Shown one piece after another: positions 63,112 through 64,000 of a stretch of 64,000 nt of DNA. Each line of letters opens with the position of its first letter. Positions within the stretch are counted from its first letter, which is position 1. Both the position numbers and the translations under genes were made by a program. A model generated the notes under the pieces. The model made no database searches, had not been told where the DNA came from, and saw only the letters and a program-made list of their open reading frames with translations. Origin of the DNA: an uncultured Pelagibacteraceae bacterium (GTDB lineage: Bacteria; Pseudomonadota; Alphaproteobacteria; Pelagibacterales; Pelagibacteraceae); the NCBI GenBank assembly GCA_902595285.1, contig CACJPL010000001.1, forward strand, positions 1 to 64,000, in the 5' to 3' direction.

Positions 63112-63659
63112 TATATTGTTTGTTGTTTCATTAATTCTTGTATTTGCTTGATCATTATTTTTGGTGATCTCATAGCAGGATATATTTCTTGTGCTTGTTC
63201 ATAACTTCTTATTGCTTTTTCATAATTCTTTAGCTGAATATTTACTAAACCCTGCCCTGCTAAAGCTCCAAAGTGTCTTTGTTCTAAGGCTAATACTTGA
63301 TCTATATCATTTTGAGATTTTTCAAATTCTCCTAGCATATAAAGAACTGTTGCTCTTTTATTCCATGCCTCAGCCCAATTTTGATCAAGATTAATCACTT
63401 CAGTAAAAATATCTTTTGCTTTTATATAGTTTTGATCTCTAACAAATTGAGAACCTTCCTCTAATCTAGCAGTAAGTTTTTCATCTGTTGGATGCGTACT
63501 CCATAAAGCCCAAATTTCTTGTTCAATTATAAAAGCTACTTTCGATTTATTTGCTTTTAACTCATTAAACAATTGGTTCAGTCTAGTATCCCTTTCATTT
63601 GCTAAAGAGCTAAACTGTGAAAATAAATAAACCAAAATTACAAAGAATAATTTCTTCAT
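63111..63659 (-). CDS. Exported tetratricopeptide repeat protein
   Basis: This is a 182-aa protein with a signal peptide (MKKLFFVILVYLFSQFSSLA). The mature part contains TPR motifs: NYIKAKDIFTEVINLDQNWAEAWNKRATVLYMLGEFEKSQNDIDQVLALEQRHFGALAGQGLVNIQLKNYEKAIRSYEQAQEIYP (split across about residues 77-160) in short repeats. It would act as a periplasmic scaffold; partners are unknown. It is coupled to the SRAP gene by a 1-nt overlap. Confidence 0.82.
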   Translation of the reverse strand: MKKLFFVILVYLFSQFSSLANERDTRLNQLFNELKANKSKVAFIIEQEIWALWSTHPTDEKLTARLEEGSQFVRDQNYIKAKDIFTEVINLDQNWAEAWNKRATVLYMLGEFEKSQNDIDQVLALEQRHFGALAGQGLVNIQLKNYEKAIRSYEQAQEIYPAMRSPKIMIKQIQELMKQQTI

Positions 63660-63699
63660 AGTTAAATATTATCAAAAATTAGAATTGGAGTCTTTGGTC

Positions 63700-64000
63700 T
63701 TAAGTGTCTTTGTTGTTATTTTTACAACTATAAAAAGAAATATCTTTTTCTTTTTCCTCTTGTTTTATATTGGTTGTGATTTCGTGAATAAGTTCGCCTG
63801 TTTTTCTAGTATAGACTGCAGACTCTGAATAATTCCTCTCTTTATCGAATGCTTGAATTAAAAATATATCCTTGTTTGAAATTTTAACCTCTAAATCAAT
63901 TTTATTAAAAAATTCTGATAAATTTTTAACATTTAGAACATCTGGTGATTTAGACTCGATTATTAACTTATTAATATCTTTTCTTTTAATTTGATCTTTT
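63700..64000 (-). CDS. Unrecognised protein, partial (N-terminus outside window)
   Basis: An open frame runs from the right edge to a TAA at 63700-63702, giving about 100 C-terminal codons. The visible part is lysine- and glutamate-rich, with DINKLIIESKSPDVLNVKN, FFNKIDLEVKISNKDIF, AVYTRKTGELIHEIT and a tail ending KNNNKDT. No membrane helix is seen and no family is recognised. It is not in the ORF track because its start is cut off. Confidence 0.6.
   Translation of the reverse strand, partial: KDQIKRKDINKLIIESKSPDVLNVKNLSEFFNKIDLEVKISNKDIFLIQAFDKERNYSESAVYTRKTGELIHEITTNIKQEEKEKDISFYSCKNNNKDT

Noticed and set aside
1-64000. CRISPR arrays, insertion sequences, prophage genes, rRNA operons
   Set aside because: No regularly spaced repeats, transposase, integrase, phage or rRNA sequence seen anywhere in the window.

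Overview
The window is a gene-dense, AT-rich stretch of an alphaproteobacterial chromosome, most likely a SAR11 (Pelagibacterales, 'Candidatus Pelagibacter'-like) genome. Pointers are the tiny or overlapping intergenic spaces, the lysine/asparagine/isoleucine-rich proteins, and a cluster combining sulfoacetaldehyde acetyltransferase, sulfolactate sulfo-lyase and aprBAM. The alphaproteobacterial order tig-clpP-clpX-lon / tRNA-Val / tRNA-Asp / nuoA-N also fits. This assignment comes from reading the proteins, not from a database search. I see no insertion sequence, prophage, CRISPR array or rRNA operon.

Layout. (1) 1-14259, minus strand: a complete 14-gene complex I operon nuoABCDEFGHIJKLMN followed by birA, which is cut by the window edge. 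(2) 14418-16004: two identical tRNA-Asp(GTC) genes, a family-2 glycosyltransferase and tRNA-Val(TAC). (3) 16057-22041, minus: the proteostasis block tRNA-Leu(TAG)-tig-clpP-clpX-lon. (4) 22143-25687: small or poorly known genes (DUF1289, secreted and membrane mini-proteins, histidine phosphatase, family-5-like uracil-DNA glycosylase, YbgC thioesterase, DUF3047). (5) 25689-31286, minus: a TRAP transporter (dctP, terminator hairpin, dctQ, dctM), an NCS1 permease and a zinc alcohol dehydrogenase. Divergent from it at 31433-36850 are a GMC oxidoreductase, TerC, SDR, M23-like protein, FAH-family hydratase and DMT transporter. (6) 36857-47479: an organosulfonate and sulfite-oxidation island. It holds an FAD amine-oxidase-like enzyme, xsc, suyAB, YeiH, TauE/SafE, a 44-aa membrane protein, an unrecognised 116-aa protein, aprA, aprB and aprM. 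(7) 47593-52838, minus: HIT protein, a pabC/pabA/pabB-like operon, an MFS transporter and metC. (8) 52911-58767: a 27-aa very basic peptide, mnmA, DUF3553, cysQ, recX, an ABA4-like membrane protein, a DsbA-like isomerase, rhodanese, a second glycosyltransferase-like gene and bcp. (9) 58901-64000: amt with a structured leader, HU, rseP, yajQ, an SRAP (YedK/HMCES) protein, a TPR protein and a partial gene.

How the genes work together. The central island appears to convert C2 and C3 sulfonates (sulfoacetaldehyde, sulfolactate) to acetyl-phosphate or pyruvate plus sulfite. Sulfite can then be oxidised to APS by AprBA with electrons passed through AprM to quinone, or exported through YeiH or TauE. 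Complex I at the left edge feeds the same quinone pool. No ATP sulfurylase, phosphate acetyltransferase or taurine aminotransferase lies in this window. The FAD enzyme beside xsc is therefore a candidate for making sulfoacetaldehyde from taurine.

Most striking non-coding signals: a hairpin that buries the ribosome binding site and touches the AUG of amt; an intrinsic terminator between dctP and dctQ; overlapping divergent xsc/suyA promoters; tRNA-Leu ending 10 nt before the tig start codon; and good sigma-70-like promoters in front of very small ORFs absent from the ORF track.
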